NCBI RefSeq assembly: GCF_950295315.1
Contig: NC_080166.1
Location: 104,501,693 to 104,565,692, forward strand
DNA: 64,000 nucleotides
From: Erinaceus europaeus
Taxonomy: Eukaryota; Chordata; Mammalia; Eulipotyphla; Erinaceidae
Direction: 5' to 3'
The notes below the pieces were generated by a model. It had not been told where the DNA came from and did no database searches. It worked only from the letters and a program-made list of their open reading frames with translations. The translations under genes and the position numbers were made by a program. Below are positions 22,129 through 33,487 of the stretch, piece after piece (the stretch's first letter is position 1; each line of letters begins with the position of its first letter).

Positions 22129-22800
22129 GGTCACACTGAAGACAAAGAAGTAGACACTCGTAGAAGCTTTTAATGAAAGATAGTCTGCATCTGTAGGCAG
22201 TTTAACTTTCTGCCAAGTTTCTCAACTTATATTGTTTACTAAGGGTACATTTTAAAGTCAAACATCTTGAAAACTGGCGCCAGAGTTTGTGACATACAGC
22301 AGCACTTTGAATTCTTTTGGTTTCACTAAGAAATGGGTTATCTACATTTTAGTAAACAATACTATGAAATCATATTTCACTGCTTTATTTAATAATCTTG
22401 CTGTCGATTTAAAAATACTGATTCTAAATCACAAGTTTGCTGTTTCAGGGTTTCTATGAGTATCTAACAGCAAGTTGATATGGTACATTAAAGTGTCTTT
22501 TCTATTAGTCATTTATATCTCATTTTTGATGATAATTTGAAATTAAATTTATAGCAGTAATGTCAAGACCAACTTACTCCATCTTTAAGAGCCATATAAA
22601 AAAAATTGATTCATTCATTTACTCCCATCTGTTGTTTTATAAGACAAAGCCACATCAGCATACCAAAAATTCTTGAGAGTTATCATTGCCATTTCAAAAA
22701 CTGTTTCCCCAGACTCCTCCTCCTCCAGCCCCAGTGAGGTCATAACCTCCGGTTTATGACACTCAGTTAAACAAATGATCTGACTTTTTTCTTTAACCAT
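22129..22800. other. Unassigned stretch after the hairpin
   Basis: No young repeat recognised. It may be unique DNA; conservation cannot be judged from one sequence. Confidence 0.45.
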
Positions 22801-23180
22801 GAGTCCAGGAATGAGAGATCTCAGAATGAGGAAGTGACCGAACAGCTCTTGACCTTTCCTAGAGCTTTGGTCAACAGACCTTGGAATGAGGAACTGACCT
22901 TACAGCTGCTATTGCTCCGGACAAAAGAAGATATAACAAAGCTACAACAGCAACATAGCTGGCAACATAATAATCCTGCACAAAACTCCCCACCAAACTT
23001 TCCCCTTCACCAGATGCCAAAACCAGCTGTTCTGTGGGAAACGGTACCAGCTTGGACTCTTGTCCACTGGGTCCTGACCTCTCTGGTCTATAGGTCAGCC
23101 CTGCTTTCCTCCAATAAAGCTGTCTTGGTTCTCAGAGATGTCTGTCTCTCTGCCTCTATGTCTTTCTCTTTCCCCATTTT
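22801..23180 (+). mobile_element. Possible retroviral LTR remnant
   Basis: Composition changes to GC-richer. The end resembles an LTR R/U5 region: CCTCCAATAAAGCTGTCTTG (polyadenylation signal) followed by GTCTGTCTCTCTGCC. A 162-codon frame starts at 22,834 and crosses it, without a domain that I recognise. No flanking duplication was found. An unrelated exon or other repeat is possible. Confidence 0.35.
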
Positions 23181-23537
23181 CAGATATGGTAAAAATCTGG
23201 TACTTTTTCTATTAAGAAACAGGCTCAAATATGGGCCATTTATGTGCATGACAAAATGGATACACCATCGAGGTGCCAACTTTAAATTCCTTGTTGGCTC
23301 TAAGTTCTATCTTAACAAATAAGTAAAATTTATTTTGAATATATTATCTACTAAGAGGGTTTCTATTTTTAAAAGACCATCTCAGAATTAGAGACTTTGT
23401 GAATTAGTAAAGAAGTATTGAGAAACAATGAATTAGCTGCTATATTTAAGCACTTGGAAACAAAATCTGCCAATGACTAATTGAAAGAGAACCAGTCAAA
23501 TGCAGAAATGTTTATTTAAATTCCAACTTTTTTTTAA
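23181..23537. other. AT-rich stretch, no recognised feature
   Basis: Nothing recognised between the two LTR-like segments. Confidence 0.45.
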
Positions 23538-23677
23538 CTTTAAAATTATTTTATTTGGTGGCAGAAGAAATAGGTCACTGAATAGGATGCAGGCCTTGCT
23601 ATATTAATACAGGGCTCAGGTTCAAGTTCCATGGAATCAAGATACAGCTCCTGTTGGTCTGCTTCTAATACCCCTTC
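23538..23677 (+). mobile_element. Degenerate tRNA-like SINE
   Basis: GGTTCAAGTTCCATGG resembles a B box in a SINE-like context (ACAGGGCTCAGGTTCAAG). Low information; it abuts the LTR that follows. Confidence 0.3.
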
Positions 23678-23950
23678 TGTTGCATTGCTTGTGGTCTGTT
23701 TACATAATCATTGTTTTCATTGGTTTAATCCCCACTGATTCGTGGGCTATTTTCCTTCTCCCCACCCCAACCCTACATACATCCTCTTCTGACCTGACAC
23801 TTCCTCCTCAGGAGATATATAGGACAGAATTGTGATTAGAGATTAGATTGTTGAACTGCATCCCCACTCATCAATAAAGACTGAACTGCATTCCCAGCTC
23901 AGCCATGAGTCCCTGGTCGTCTCTCTCCCGCTCCCTAAGCTAGACTGGCA
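23678..23950 (+). mobile_element. Endogenous retrovirus LTR, sense
   Basis: Begins TGTTGC and ends GGCA, the TG...CA ends of an LTR, ~273 bp long. A TATA-like GATATATAGG lies near 23,814 and an AATAAA signal at 23,873-23,878, with a U5-like tail after it. It is followed two bases later by a primer-binding site. The left boundary is inferred. No coding region follows, so only the LTR and leader start remain. Confidence 0.72.
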
Positions 23951-23952
23951 AC

Positions 23953-23971
23953 TGGCGCCCCGAATTGGGAC
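23953..23971 (+). promoter_or_regulatory. Retroviral primer-binding site, lysine-tRNA type
   Basis: TGGCGCCCCGAATTGGGAC starts two bases after the LTR CA end. It closely resembles the lysine-tRNA primer-binding sites of retroviruses, with small differences in the middle. This is the strongest single proof that the upstream segment is an LTR. Confidence 0.75.
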
Positions 23972-24191
23972 TTGCAAGCTCCAACTCTATATCACCTGCC
24001 TTTCCTTCTCTCTGCACTTGGATGGGAAAAAAAAGTGTCTGAACCACTCATAAATGAGGACCCATTTCCAAACAAACAAAATTATTTTAGCTTACTTTAT
24101 CAATGGGTATACTTGAGTTATATGACCTATGTCCATATACATGTGCAAATACACTACAACCAAGCTAGGTAAACATAACTTATTTTCTAAG

Positions 24192-24223
<32 letters not shown>

Positions 24224-24424
24224 AAGTGTGTGTGTGATGATAACCTAGGCAATATGCTGCTTTATCATATTTCATTATTTGGTACAGTATATTAACTAAA
24301 ACTGCATTGCTGTATTTTAGATCCTTAGAACTTAATAATCTCAGATAATTGAAATTTTGCCATTTATTCTCAGAAAGCATTTTTTATATAATTTGTTTGT
24401 TTTTTGCTTATATGGGTCAGCTTC
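23972..24424. other. Unassigned stretch with a GA repeat
   Basis: A GA-rich microsatellite followed by GT units lies at 24,192-24,238. No retroviral gag-like frame follows the primer-binding site. Confidence 0.5.
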
Positions 24425-24462
24425 ACCACTCTGGGGCAACTTTTCACTCAGATTGAGAGATG

Positions 24463-24496
<34 letters not shown>

Positions 24497-24612
24497 CTCT
24501 AGAGCTATCCCTGATCCTGTGACTATTCCCATACTCCCATGTGTTGTCAGGATCAAGCCAGGCCCACGTGCAGGCACATGCTCTATGGGGTGAGCTGGTT
24601 CACCAGCCCTGG
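24425..24612 (-). mobile_element. S4-like SINE, antisense, with GA repeat
   Basis: Complement of an S4-type head (GAGCTGGTTCACCAGCCCTGG at its end) plus a GA microsatellite at 24,463-24,496 in the place of the CT block. Confidence 0.55.
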
Positions 24613-24619
24613 AAAGTAT

Positions 24620-24757
24620 CATTTTACTTTCTGCTTTTATAAATTTGACTTTTTTAGATTCCACACACAAAAAATGAGGTCATGCAGCATTTTTGCTTCT
24701 GTGTCTGGCTTATTTCATTTAGTAAAATGTCCTCTGTGTTCATGCATGTTGAACCCT
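24620..24757 (-). mobile_element. Old L1, 3' portion, antisense
   Basis: Complement of the ORF2 end and 3' region common to old mammalian L1: TTTTAGATTCCACACAC, GGTCATGCAGCATTTT and CTGGCTTATTTCATTTAG. It joins a sense L1 segment at ~24,757. Confidence 0.75.
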
Positions 24758-24965
24758 GTTCATTGTTGGGGGAGAATGAAAATTAGAACAACCATTATAA
24801 AATAATATAAAGGATTATTTAAATCTTTGAAACCAGAACTACCATATGATCCAGAAATTCTCCTAGCTATGTAGTCAAAAGGAATGAAATTAGCACTTCA
24901 GAGTGCAATCAGTGGTCCCACGATCATTATAGCATCATTCATAATAGTTAAGTCTGCAAAACACT
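24758..24965 (+). mobile_element. Old L1, ORF2 C-terminal portion, sense (inverted part)
   Basis: Sense match to the region encoding the ORF2 C-terminus: AGAACTACCATATGATCCAG, TTCTCCTAGCTATGTAGTC and CATTCATAATAGTTAAG. Opposite orientation to the adjoining segment, as in 5'-inverted L1 insertions. Confidence 0.75.
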
Positions 24966-26204
24966 CACAGAGAGAGTTGTCTGCCGACAGCTGAATAACT
25001 AACCGCTTATTTATCAGGAACATATATCCAACTAGCTTACAATAAAAAAACAAAAAAGTCATTCTTTTGAACTGATTATGCTTTGCTGTACTAAATCTGT
25101 CCTCACATAGAGTACTAATTCTAATTTTAGCAAAGTTGCCATTTTCACTGAGCAGATGCCCTCAATTATGCACTTTTAACAAACTGCATGAACCTTAATT
25201 TGTGTTCTGGTCTCTCTTTAGTTGTTATTCCCTCATTTTTGTCTGACATTTTAAATCTTCTCAATCAGATAAACTAACTACAATTTCTGAGCCCACACAG
25301 AAAGCATAAAGATACTCCTAATCAATGCCTTTACTTGTTTATATTGCCAATGACTCTAAGTACAAGAACATGCAACTTGATTCACAATGGAGAATGCCTA
25401 TGGAACAGCTGTCCTATAGATGAATAACTAGAGTATAGCCTCAATTTGACCTAACTCGGGCCAAAGACAATCCCAGCTAGTAAAAATCCCATAAATATTC
25501 ACTTATATTGTTTTATAAATGAAAAAAGTTAGCTCATCTATAATTTTTGAGAATCTTGAATTCTAAAAAATTCTTCTTGTTAAATTGACCCTCATAACAC
25601 AGAAAATTTTAAACACCTAGTGCTTTCTCAGAAAGGTATGACCTAGTTAGAAGCCCAAGTAGCTAAGAAAACTGAAAAAAATAAAGGATACTGAATTTTT
25701 TTTTTTTCCTGTACAAAACAATGAAAAACACTTCTGACATTCTCTTGCCATTTCATCATGGTTGAGTTCACACATTTTTTTTTCCTCTTATCTTGTACAT
25801 TGTAGATCTCAACTCAACTATCACCCACTCTGAGGCATCTCTCTGACTACACCACCAAAAACAGATTTCCTTGCTATTTATTACCTCAGCCACCCTTTGT
25901 TTTCTTCATTTTTATACCAATTTTAATTATTTTATATATAGACTCAATAATTTGATTTATCCACTGTTTAATTATAAGCTTTTAGAGGCAAGAACAATTA
26001 TAGAATGTCCATCTTGGTATCATCAGTGCACAGCAATAAAACTAAGATCACAGGAAAAAATGTCATATTAATTGACTGAACTCATAATTAGTATGATTAA
26101 GCATACATGTTTGCTGAACTAAGAATAAGTATGCTTTAAGCATCTAAGTTCATAGCTGTCACATGATAAATGTGCTCATCCATTTCATTTTTAAGTTATT
26201 TTAA
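24966..26204. other. 1.2-kb AT-rich stretch, no recognised feature
   Basis: Nothing recognised. The frame at 25,871-26,071 (66 codons) shows no domain. Confidence 0.5.
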
Positions 26205-26392
26205 AATTTTATTTATTTACTATTGGATAGAGACAGAAATTGAGAAGCGTGGAGGAGAAGAGAGAGACAACTGCAGGCCTACTTCTCTTGTGAAGCTTTC
26301 CCTTCTGCAGGTGGGGAACAGGAGCTTGAATCTAAGTCCTTAAGCACTATAATGTGTTCTCTTAACCAGGTGTGTCACCACCTGTTCCCCTC
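26205..26392 (-). mobile_element. S2 SINE, antisense
   Basis: TATTGGATAGAGACAGAAAT, CTGCAGGTGGGGAACAGG and CTTAACCAGGTGTGTCACCA in antisense order. Confidence 0.85.
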
Positions 26393-26417
26393 ATCCATTT
26401 TCCTGATTCCCATTTAT

Positions 26418-26418
<1 letters not shown>

Positions 26419-26485
<67 letters not shown>

Positions 26486-26490
26486 TGTGT
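26419..26490. repeat. (GT)n microsatellite
   Basis: About 72 bp of GT with one AT interruption. Val/Cys frames across it are repeat translations. Confidence 0.95.
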
Positions 26491-26509
26491 TGAAAGAAAA
26501 ATTATTATA

Positions 26510-26612
26510 TTGGAGTTCTGGTGGTGGGAATTGTGTGGAATTGTACCCCTCTTATTCTATGGTCTTGTCAGTGTTTCCATTTTATAAGTAAAAATAAACA
26601 TTTAAAAAATAA
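26510..26612 (+). mobile_element. L1 type ii 3' terminus, very short
   Basis: Only the last ~100 bp of the 3'UTR: TTCTGGTGGTGGGAATTGTG, CTTATTCTATGGTCTTGTC, then an A-rich tail. Extreme 5' truncation. Confidence 0.85.
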
Positions 26613-27815
26613 ACAAGAAAAAAGGAAAATTATTATTTAATAAAATATTTACATTTTGCCTTTTTAACATGAGAAAAATGACATACATAATGTATATTTT
26701 GTTGCCACTGGAACTTTAGTGCTCTGAGAAGATTTTCTCATGTAGGAAGAGACAAGGACAATGGAAGAGAGAAAATGGGAAAGATACTATATTATTGAGG
26801 TTTCTCCCCCTCACCCCACTTCCCCTCCACACACACTCACATCTGGTATGGTGGAAACCAGTCTCAAACAGGGATTTATGCCCATGACAAAACAGATTGA
26901 TTATCCAAGTGAACTGTCTTGCCTGCTACGCTGTCAGAGTCTAGAAAAGTCACTTCAATCTCCATACTTTAATGGTAGCAAGTATATTTGTTACTGATGA
27001 AATGCGCCTCTTGGATTGTATGGAGACACTCATGGCAGACTTGGCAAAGAGGTACATTTTTAGTAGTTTTTAGCAGTATTTATTTCTATTTTGAATATAA
27101 CATAAAGATCATCTAGTCACCTAAGATAAAAACAAAACAACAACAACAAAATCTTGTAGACATTGAATCAGGTCATCCTTTCAGAATTTTTTTTTTCCAT
27201 TCATTGAGGATGTTGGAAGAGTAGTTCATGCTGAGTATGCAGTTACTTATTATTTGGATAATCTGATATATATACAACTAATCTATAGTGAAATATATTG
27301 AATAAATCATATTTTTTATAAATAGAAAATCCAAATCCAGATTGCAAAAACTTTTTCAACACTAATGGAGTTTCTGGATGATAAACAAGCTGAAGTTTAT
27401 TTTATAATCATTTGTTTTCATATGAAATAAAACTAAATCTATCAGAAAGGCATTTTCACCTTGGGACAGTTTGTTCTCCTCAAAATTTTATTGTGCTTTA
27501 GCAATTTCACCAGAAAGTATCAAGCACGTGGCATTAAAAATATGCGGTGGTGCCAGAAGGCATGGCAACAGAGTAGCAACAGACTTGTTTTTTCTCTACC
27601 TGAACAACTAGGATAAACAATAAAAATCACCTGAAAACTCAAAAATAAATGACTGAAATTTCTTCAGAAACTCACCAAGCTTCAGGTGAGTATACACATG
27701 GGGCTCATGGACTGAAAAGAGATGAGGAAGACATGTCTGGAACTAGCTGGCTCCAAATTGGAAGCTTGGCAGCTAAGGGCAGCACTTCCATTGTGTGAGT
27801 GAAAGAAACAACTGT
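26613..27815. other. 1.2-kb stretch, mostly unassigned
   Basis: The part at 26,705-26,925 may be a very degenerate antisense SINE (CTGGTATGGTGGAAACCAGT). The rest is unassigned and AT-rich. Confidence 0.4.
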
Positions 27816-27846
<31 letters not shown>

Positions 27847-27976
27847 CAGAGAGAAAGACAGAGAGAGAGGAAGGAAGGAAGGAAGAAATGGGGACAGGGG
27901 AGGGAGGAGGAGACAGGGGGGTAAGAGAGAGAGAGACAGAGAGAAGAAGGAAGGGAGAGAAAGGAAGGTAGGTAGG
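27816..27976. repeat. Purine-rich (GAAA/GA/GGAA)n repeat
   Basis: About 160 bp with almost only purines on the plus strand. A 140-codon minus-strand frame rich in Ser, Leu and Pro is its translation. Confidence 0.9.
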
Positions 27977-28086
27977 TTACCTAAGCCAGAGGTAAGTACA
28001 GACATGTGTGGCTTGTCAATGGAAAGGGAGTGTGAATTTGCTGAAAAAAAAAAAAAAAGACAGAAGCAAACTGCTTTTAAGACTTT

Positions 28087-28258
28087 GGGGCTGGGCAGTG
28101 GCACAACTGGTTAAGTGCACATGTAAGCATTACCCTTGTTTGAGTCCCCAGTCCCCATGTGTAGAGAAAAGGTTTACAAATGGTAAACCAATGTTGGGAG
28201 TATCTTTCTATCTCCCTCTCTTTCACCCTTCCTCTCAATTTCTAGCTGTTTCTATCAA
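28087..28258 (+). mobile_element. S2 SINE, tail missing
   Basis: GGGGCTGGGCAGTGGCACAA head, CCCCAGTCCCCATGTGTAG and TTTCTAGCTGTTTCTATCAA. The normal AATAAATAA tail is absent because the LTR-like block begins here. Confidence 0.75.
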
Positions 28259-28260
28259 GA

Positions 28261-28767
28261 TGCCGAGAAAGCTGGATTGCCCCGGCCTGCGGGGTTATCG
28301 ATGGAAACCTAGGGTAGGGGGCGAGAGAATGGAGGGGACAAGAGACACGAAGAACGAGAGCAAGACAGGTTTCTGATCAAGCTCTGAAAATTTTATTTTG
28401 CAGCCGCATTTTAAGCACACACCATGAGGAAGTTCTGCTAAGCTAGTGGGGGAGGGAGGTGGGTGAGCAACTTTCCAAACAGTTAGGTGGTAATCACAGT
28501 TACAATGATTGGAATGTCCGCTCACAATGATCGGAATGTCCGTTCACCGGTTATGTGAGAGACTTAGCTAAGGTTTTGGCTCCCTGCACTGGATGGCTCT
28601 TATTCTTCAATTTATTTTGTCAGAAGCAATAGTTGACTTCAGTTAGCCGATGCCTGGCCTGAGATGAGTCTTTAAAATATAGGATTTTGACCTAGTGTCA
28701 TTGTGCAAAACTATAAGCAGGTAAGCATGTATATTTGATATCTAAAATGGAATCTAGCACTACAACA
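28261..28767 (-). mobile_element. Solo LTR candidate, antisense
   Basis: Read on the minus strand, this 507-bp block begins TGTTGTAGTG and ends TTTCTCGGCA. It has an AATAAA signal (complement at 28,392-28,397), a TC-rich U5-like segment after it, and two tandem 22-bp repeats upstream (28,502-28,523 and 28,524-28,545). CpGs are unusually frequent. No primer-binding site or coding region follows and no clear target-site duplication is visible. Confidence 0.6.
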
Positions 28768-29081
28768 GACGCTCTTCTTTTGTTGGTACTGATCTGGTCA
28801 TTTTGTTCTAATTACTAAAGCCTTAGTTCAAGACTTGTATATAGTACATATCTAGCAAAAATAGCATAACCTTGAAAAATATCTACAGTGAAAAAGTGCT
28901 ATAGATGTATCTTCAAGGTAGATGATAAGGCCCCAGGAAACAAGAAGTGGGTATATCATCTTGTAGTGACTGTGAAGAAAGTCATTCTTAAAGTGAAGAT
29001 GATTCTCTGAAATCTCGTCATAATCTTAAGCAATAATGATGGGAGCAGACATTTATTTCCCATACTTAATAGCATTAGACT
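28768..29081. other. Unassigned stretch
   Basis: Nothing recognised between the LTR candidate and the next SINE. Confidence 0.45.
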
Positions 29082-29212
29082 GGGATGGGGAAAATAGCAT
29101 AAAGGTTATCCAAAGAGACTCTTGTGCCCAAGGTTTTGAAGTCTCAGGTTCAATCTCCCCCACCACCACAAGCCAGAAATGAGCAGTGATTTGGTAAAAA
29201 AAAAAAAAAAAA
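29082..29212 (+). mobile_element. S3 SINE
   Basis: AAATAGCATAAAGGTTATCC, CCACCACCACAAGCCAGAA and GAGCAGTGATTTGG, then a poly-A tail of about 18 bp. Confidence 0.8.
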
Positions 29213-30274
29213 AGGCAAGGCTGTCTTATGGCAAGCAACTAAAAGAAAGTCACATTTTAATCATCAGAACAAAATTTGCATCTTAAGAGATTTGATTTTT
29301 TTTTTAAATGAAGTATGACCAATTTTTTTGGATACCTTCCAAAGATTAGTCATGCTAAATAAAATAGCTATAGATCAAATGGAGTGAATGAAGTAAGTAT
29401 GACAAGGTCCTATATGAAATTGTCAGCTCTGCCCCAGGGTTGGGCTGGGCACAGGGTGAATTCACCAACAATTATTTCAGTCTGACAAAAGTTGTCTAAA
29501 CCAGTAAAGATTTTTCATTTTCACTAGGTCAAATTTTCCCACAATCAATCTATGACCAAAGAATTGTTAAATTTTGTTTTAAAATGTACCATAAGAATAA
29601 TGAAACTTGCTTTCACATGCTTAGAAAAGTGCAACATGACATTTTGAATGATGGCATACAAGTCATATATACATACAGGGCAAATAGGTAATAGAGAATT
29701 TGTCTTTCAGCTGGATGGCACTTAATTATAAAGAAAAATAACAATATTATCAACTACTTTAATGTTACAGCTTACTTAATTTATCACGCTGTTTTTTTAA
29801 TCAGTTCTACTTAGGAATCTTAGAAACCTTTAATCTACATGTTCTGTTAAGGTAAATGTGTTTAAATAGTGATTTAAAATTGAGTAGATCTAAAGTTAGA
29901 TTGCTATGCTAAGAATGAAAATCAATCTGTTCTAGTGTTAAATAAAATATGGGTTTATTTAACTACAGATAATGAAAGCATCACCTGCATGATTATTTTT
30001 TGTGTGAGGGCTGACATATATGAGGCTTTCTTAATGATCAGCATTTTTGAGGCTGTGAACATATTAACCATTAGTTAAAGAAGCATAGTTTATCTCAGAA
30101 GGGATATATACATAGGAATAGGAGTAAAACTAAAAGAACGTGGTTTTTATTTGTGATATACCAGGCAGATCACTATAAGCAGTATTAAATTAAATTAGAA
30201 TAATTTGTCTAGCAATCTTTTAAGTGTATCACATGATGAAAGGAATATAAGCTTTTTAAAAAGGAAATTAGTCA
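29213..30274. other. 1.1-kb AT-rich stretch, no recognised feature
   Basis: No repeat or gene recognised. Confidence 0.5.
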
Positions 30275-30625
30275 GGAGTCTGGCAGTAGTGCAGCAGTTT
30301 AAGATCATATGGTGCAAAGTGCAAGGATCACAAAGGATCTGCATTGGAGCCCCTGGCTCCCCACCTGCAGGGGAGTCACTTCACAGGTGGTGAGGCAGGT
30401 CTGTAGGTGTCTGTCTTTCTCTCTCCCTCTCTGTCTTCCCTTCCTCTCTGGCTTTTTCTCTGCCCTATCCAACAACAGCAACATCAATAACAATAATAAT
30501 TGTAAAAACCACAACAACAATAAAAAAGAGGGGGAATAGCCTCCAGCAGCAGTGAATTGGTGGTGCAGACACTGAGCCCCAGCAATAACCCTGGAGGCAA
30601 ATAAAATAAAATAAAATAAAATAGT
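30275..30625 (+). mobile_element. S1 SINE, full length with tail
   Basis: A complete S1: degenerate head (GGCAGTAGTGCAGCAGTTT), CT block, CAA-rich block, tail with GAGCCCCAGCAATAACCCTGG, then AAAAT units. Open frames on both strands across it are CAA/GTT-block artefacts. Confidence 0.9.
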
Positions 30626-30966
30626 GAAAATGAAATAAATCATCCACATTAAATATAGTAAATAATTCAAAACTTATCTCCAAATAATGACAGTAAAACC
30701 ACACATTTGGCAGTCTGGGATACTTATAATCTGATTGAGTATTATTATTTTAAAGTGGTATGTTCTTAACAAGCCAGATGGGCACCAAATTATTTTTTAT
30801 AGTGTCTTGAAAGACAGTTAATTTTAAAATACTTTGTCAATACTTCTCAATGAGTGTGTGTTCAAATCCATAAAGAGATCATTATTTTCAGTTACATGCA
30901 TTGTATGACATTTTGTATCCCTGATACCTATCCAGTAAGTTATCAGTAGCTGCTTTCAGTTTACAG

Positions 30967-30997
<31 letters not shown>

Positions 30998-31824
30998 CCT
31001 CCAACTATTCCCAAATGTCCCTGGGAGATACGAGAATATCTTTGTCAAGGCTTGTTTTCATCTGTTCCCAGTGAAATAAAAAACTTTCAGAGTTAAATAA
31101 AACATGTGATCCTTAAGGCACTTAGCTTTACAACTATGACATATTGGCTACTTTCCATCTGAGTACTTTTTTTGTTTATCTGGCAGAAATGGACTTGAAA
31201 AAGTGCCATTAAGAAAAATTACTCCTTGGTGGATGATGAACTACCATAATTTTCCTCTTTTTATAACTTGTCATATATAGTAATACTCCTTTGACAGATT
31301 AGAGAGAGATGCATTTGCAATGCTCAAACTAGAGCACTTCTATTTGGGCACTAATACCACTGTCAGTCATTTCACAGTTAAAGAAGACATGTGACCTTGT
31401 GTCATTTTAAATAGGAGTAAGCTCTTTTTAGTAAAAAGCCATATAATAGAAATGTTTGACTTCTGTTAGACAATTTCTTTGTTATAAGCTGTCACTCTGC
31501 CCTTGAGTATAAAAGTGCACAAAAAACATGTAAGTACATGGTATTACTGTGTTCCAATATAACTTTGTTTCATAAAGATTCCAGTGAAATCTAATTTCAT
31601 ATATTTTTTCAAATCCTAGCTGTTACTTCTTAATGTTTCATTGACTTATAAAATATAAACATGATTTATATTATATCTTATCAGCAAACTACAAAAGTAT
31701 TCAGCAGTCCAGGAGAGAGAGAGAGAGAGAAAGGATTTTTTTGCATCATAGTTAATGGTTATCACTGCGGATCAGTGCCTGTATGAACACTCCACAATCT
31801 CTGGTGAACATTTTGCCCATTTTT
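30626..31824. other. 1.2-kb stretch with a long poly-A
   Basis: A 26-bp poly-A run lies near 30,972-30,997 with no recognisable retroposon upstream. A GA repeat sits at 31,713-31,732. The rest is unassigned. Confidence 0.5.
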
Positions 31825-31985
31825 AGCTATTGATATAAGGGTGGAGAACAAGGGAGAAAAAAAAAAAAGAGAGAGAGAGCAGTGAGAGAGAAAAGAGACA
31901 TCTGCAACACTTCACCACCTGTGAAACTGACCTGCAGGTGGGTACAAGTGGTTTGAACTAGATCCCTGCATAGAGTTATGTGGGA
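31825..31985 (-). mobile_element. S2 SINE, antisense, degenerate
   Basis: GA-rich block, ACATCTGCAACACTTCACCA, CTGCAGGTGGGTACAAGTGG, then a diverged head. Confidence 0.6.
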
Positions 31986-32077
31986 CCTAAAAGTCAATAA
32001 AAGATGACAGGGTGCTGTGGAAAAGAGATATTAGCATGTATTCCTATAATATAAAGGAATATAAACCATTTTAAATA

Positions 32078-32345
32078 AATAGTAGGTAGGTGAGTAGGTA
32101 AATGATAGATAACAGATGGTAGTAGATAAGATGATAAAATAAAAAAGGTGATGATGTATAGAGAAGTGATGGATAAAAGAGTGGATGAATAGATGATAGA
32201 TGGATTGTAGATACAGGTAGCATAAATACATTATGGATGTGTGGATGATAGCTACATAAATGATAAAATTCATAGACGATAAAGTATAGGATTGATGAAT
32301 GGATAGTAATTAAATAGGCAAGTAAATATATATGTCATAGATACA
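32078..32345. repeat. Degenerate (GATA/GATG)n repeat
   Basis: About 270 bp of decayed GATA-, GATG- and GGTA-type units on the plus strand. An 80-codon minus-strand frame (Tyr/His/Ile-rich) is its translation. Confidence 0.8.
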
Positions 32346-32502
32346 TGAACTGTGAAAATAAAGTAATAGATGACCATAATTACCTTAAATAATTAAGTTG
32401 GTAAAGAAGAAGGATAATGGAAAATATCAAAAGATCTTACTCATATGTAAAACTTAAGAAACAAAGTAATGGAGACAATAGGGTAAAATAATAAGCCTTT
32501 GA

Positions 32503-32785
32503 GGAGTCGGGTGGTAGCGCAGTGGGTTAAGCGCATGTGGCACAAAGTGCAAGGACCAGCATAAGGATCCTGGTTTGAGCCCCCGGTTCCCCACCTGCAG
32601 GGGAGTCACTTCACAGGTGGTAAAACAGGTCTGCAGGTGTCTATCTTTCTCTCCCCCTCTTTTTCTTCCCCTCCTCTCTCCATTTCTCTCTGTACAATCC
32701 AACAATAACATCAATAATAACTACAACAATGAAACAACAAGGGCAACAAATGGGAATGAATAAATAAATAAATATTTAAAATAAT
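32503..32785 (+). mobile_element. S1 SINE with 15-bp target-site duplication
   Basis: GAGGAGTCGGGTGGTAGCGC head with a good A box (TAGCGCAGTGGG), a weakened B box (GGTTTGAGCCC), then CT and CAA blocks and an AAAT tail. AATAATAAGCCTTTG at 32,487-32,501 recurs at 32,786-32,800. Confidence 0.92.
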
Positions 32786-33066
32786 AATAATAAGCCTTTG
32801 GTCTTTGCCTGTAGCTCAGAGGAAATTAATGGAGGATATGAAGATAGAGGCAATGACACTTTGTAGATGAAGTATGCTGATTGGTATTTTCAAAAGTTGT
32901 CCTATTGTAGCCCTGAAACAACACTATTTTATATACTGAAGCATTTCACCCATAAAACTCAAAACAAATGTAACAAAAGATGAAAGAAACTGTGGACAAA
33001 GCTATCCATCTCTAGAAGTTAGTCATCTCAACATTCTAAGGAAAAAAAAAAAAAAAACCTGTTGAA

Positions 33067-33355
33067 GGCCAGGCAGTAGCACACCTGGTCAAGATCAAGC
33101 ACACATAATGTGAAGCACAAGGATGCACACAAGGATCCCAGTTTGAGACCCGGGCTCCCCACCTGCAGACGAGTTGCTTAGCAAGCAGTGAAGCAGGTCT
33201 GCAGGTGTATTATCTTTCTCTTTCCCTCTGTCTTCCCTTCCTCTCTCAATTTCTCTCTGTCCTATCCAACAACAGTAGCAGCAACAACAGGAGCAGTTGC
33301 CAGGAGCAGTGGATTTGTTGTGCAGGCACCAAGCCTTATAATAACCCTGGAGTCA
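33067..33355 (+). mobile_element. S1 SINE
   Basis: Head with a small local duplication (GGTCAAGATCAAGCACAC), CAGTGAAGCAGGTCTGCAGG, CT block, short CAA block and tail (GGAGCAGTGGATTTGTTGTG, ATAACCCTGGAG). Confidence 0.88.
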
Positions 33356-33421
33356 ACAATTACAACAGTAATAATAAAAATACATTATAGTACCTGGAGG
33401 GAAGGGAAATACATAGATATA

Positions 33422-33487
<66 letters not shown>

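Noticed and set aside
26352..26591. Val/Cys-rich frames of 71-79 codons
   Set aside because: Translation of the GT repeat plus an L1 3' terminus.
27682..28104. 140-codon minus-strand frame
   Set aside because: Mostly the complement of a purine-rich simple repeat; no domain.
28008..28376. 122-codon plus-strand frame
   Set aside because: Crosses an S2 SINE and the end of an antisense LTR candidate, so it is a chance fusion.
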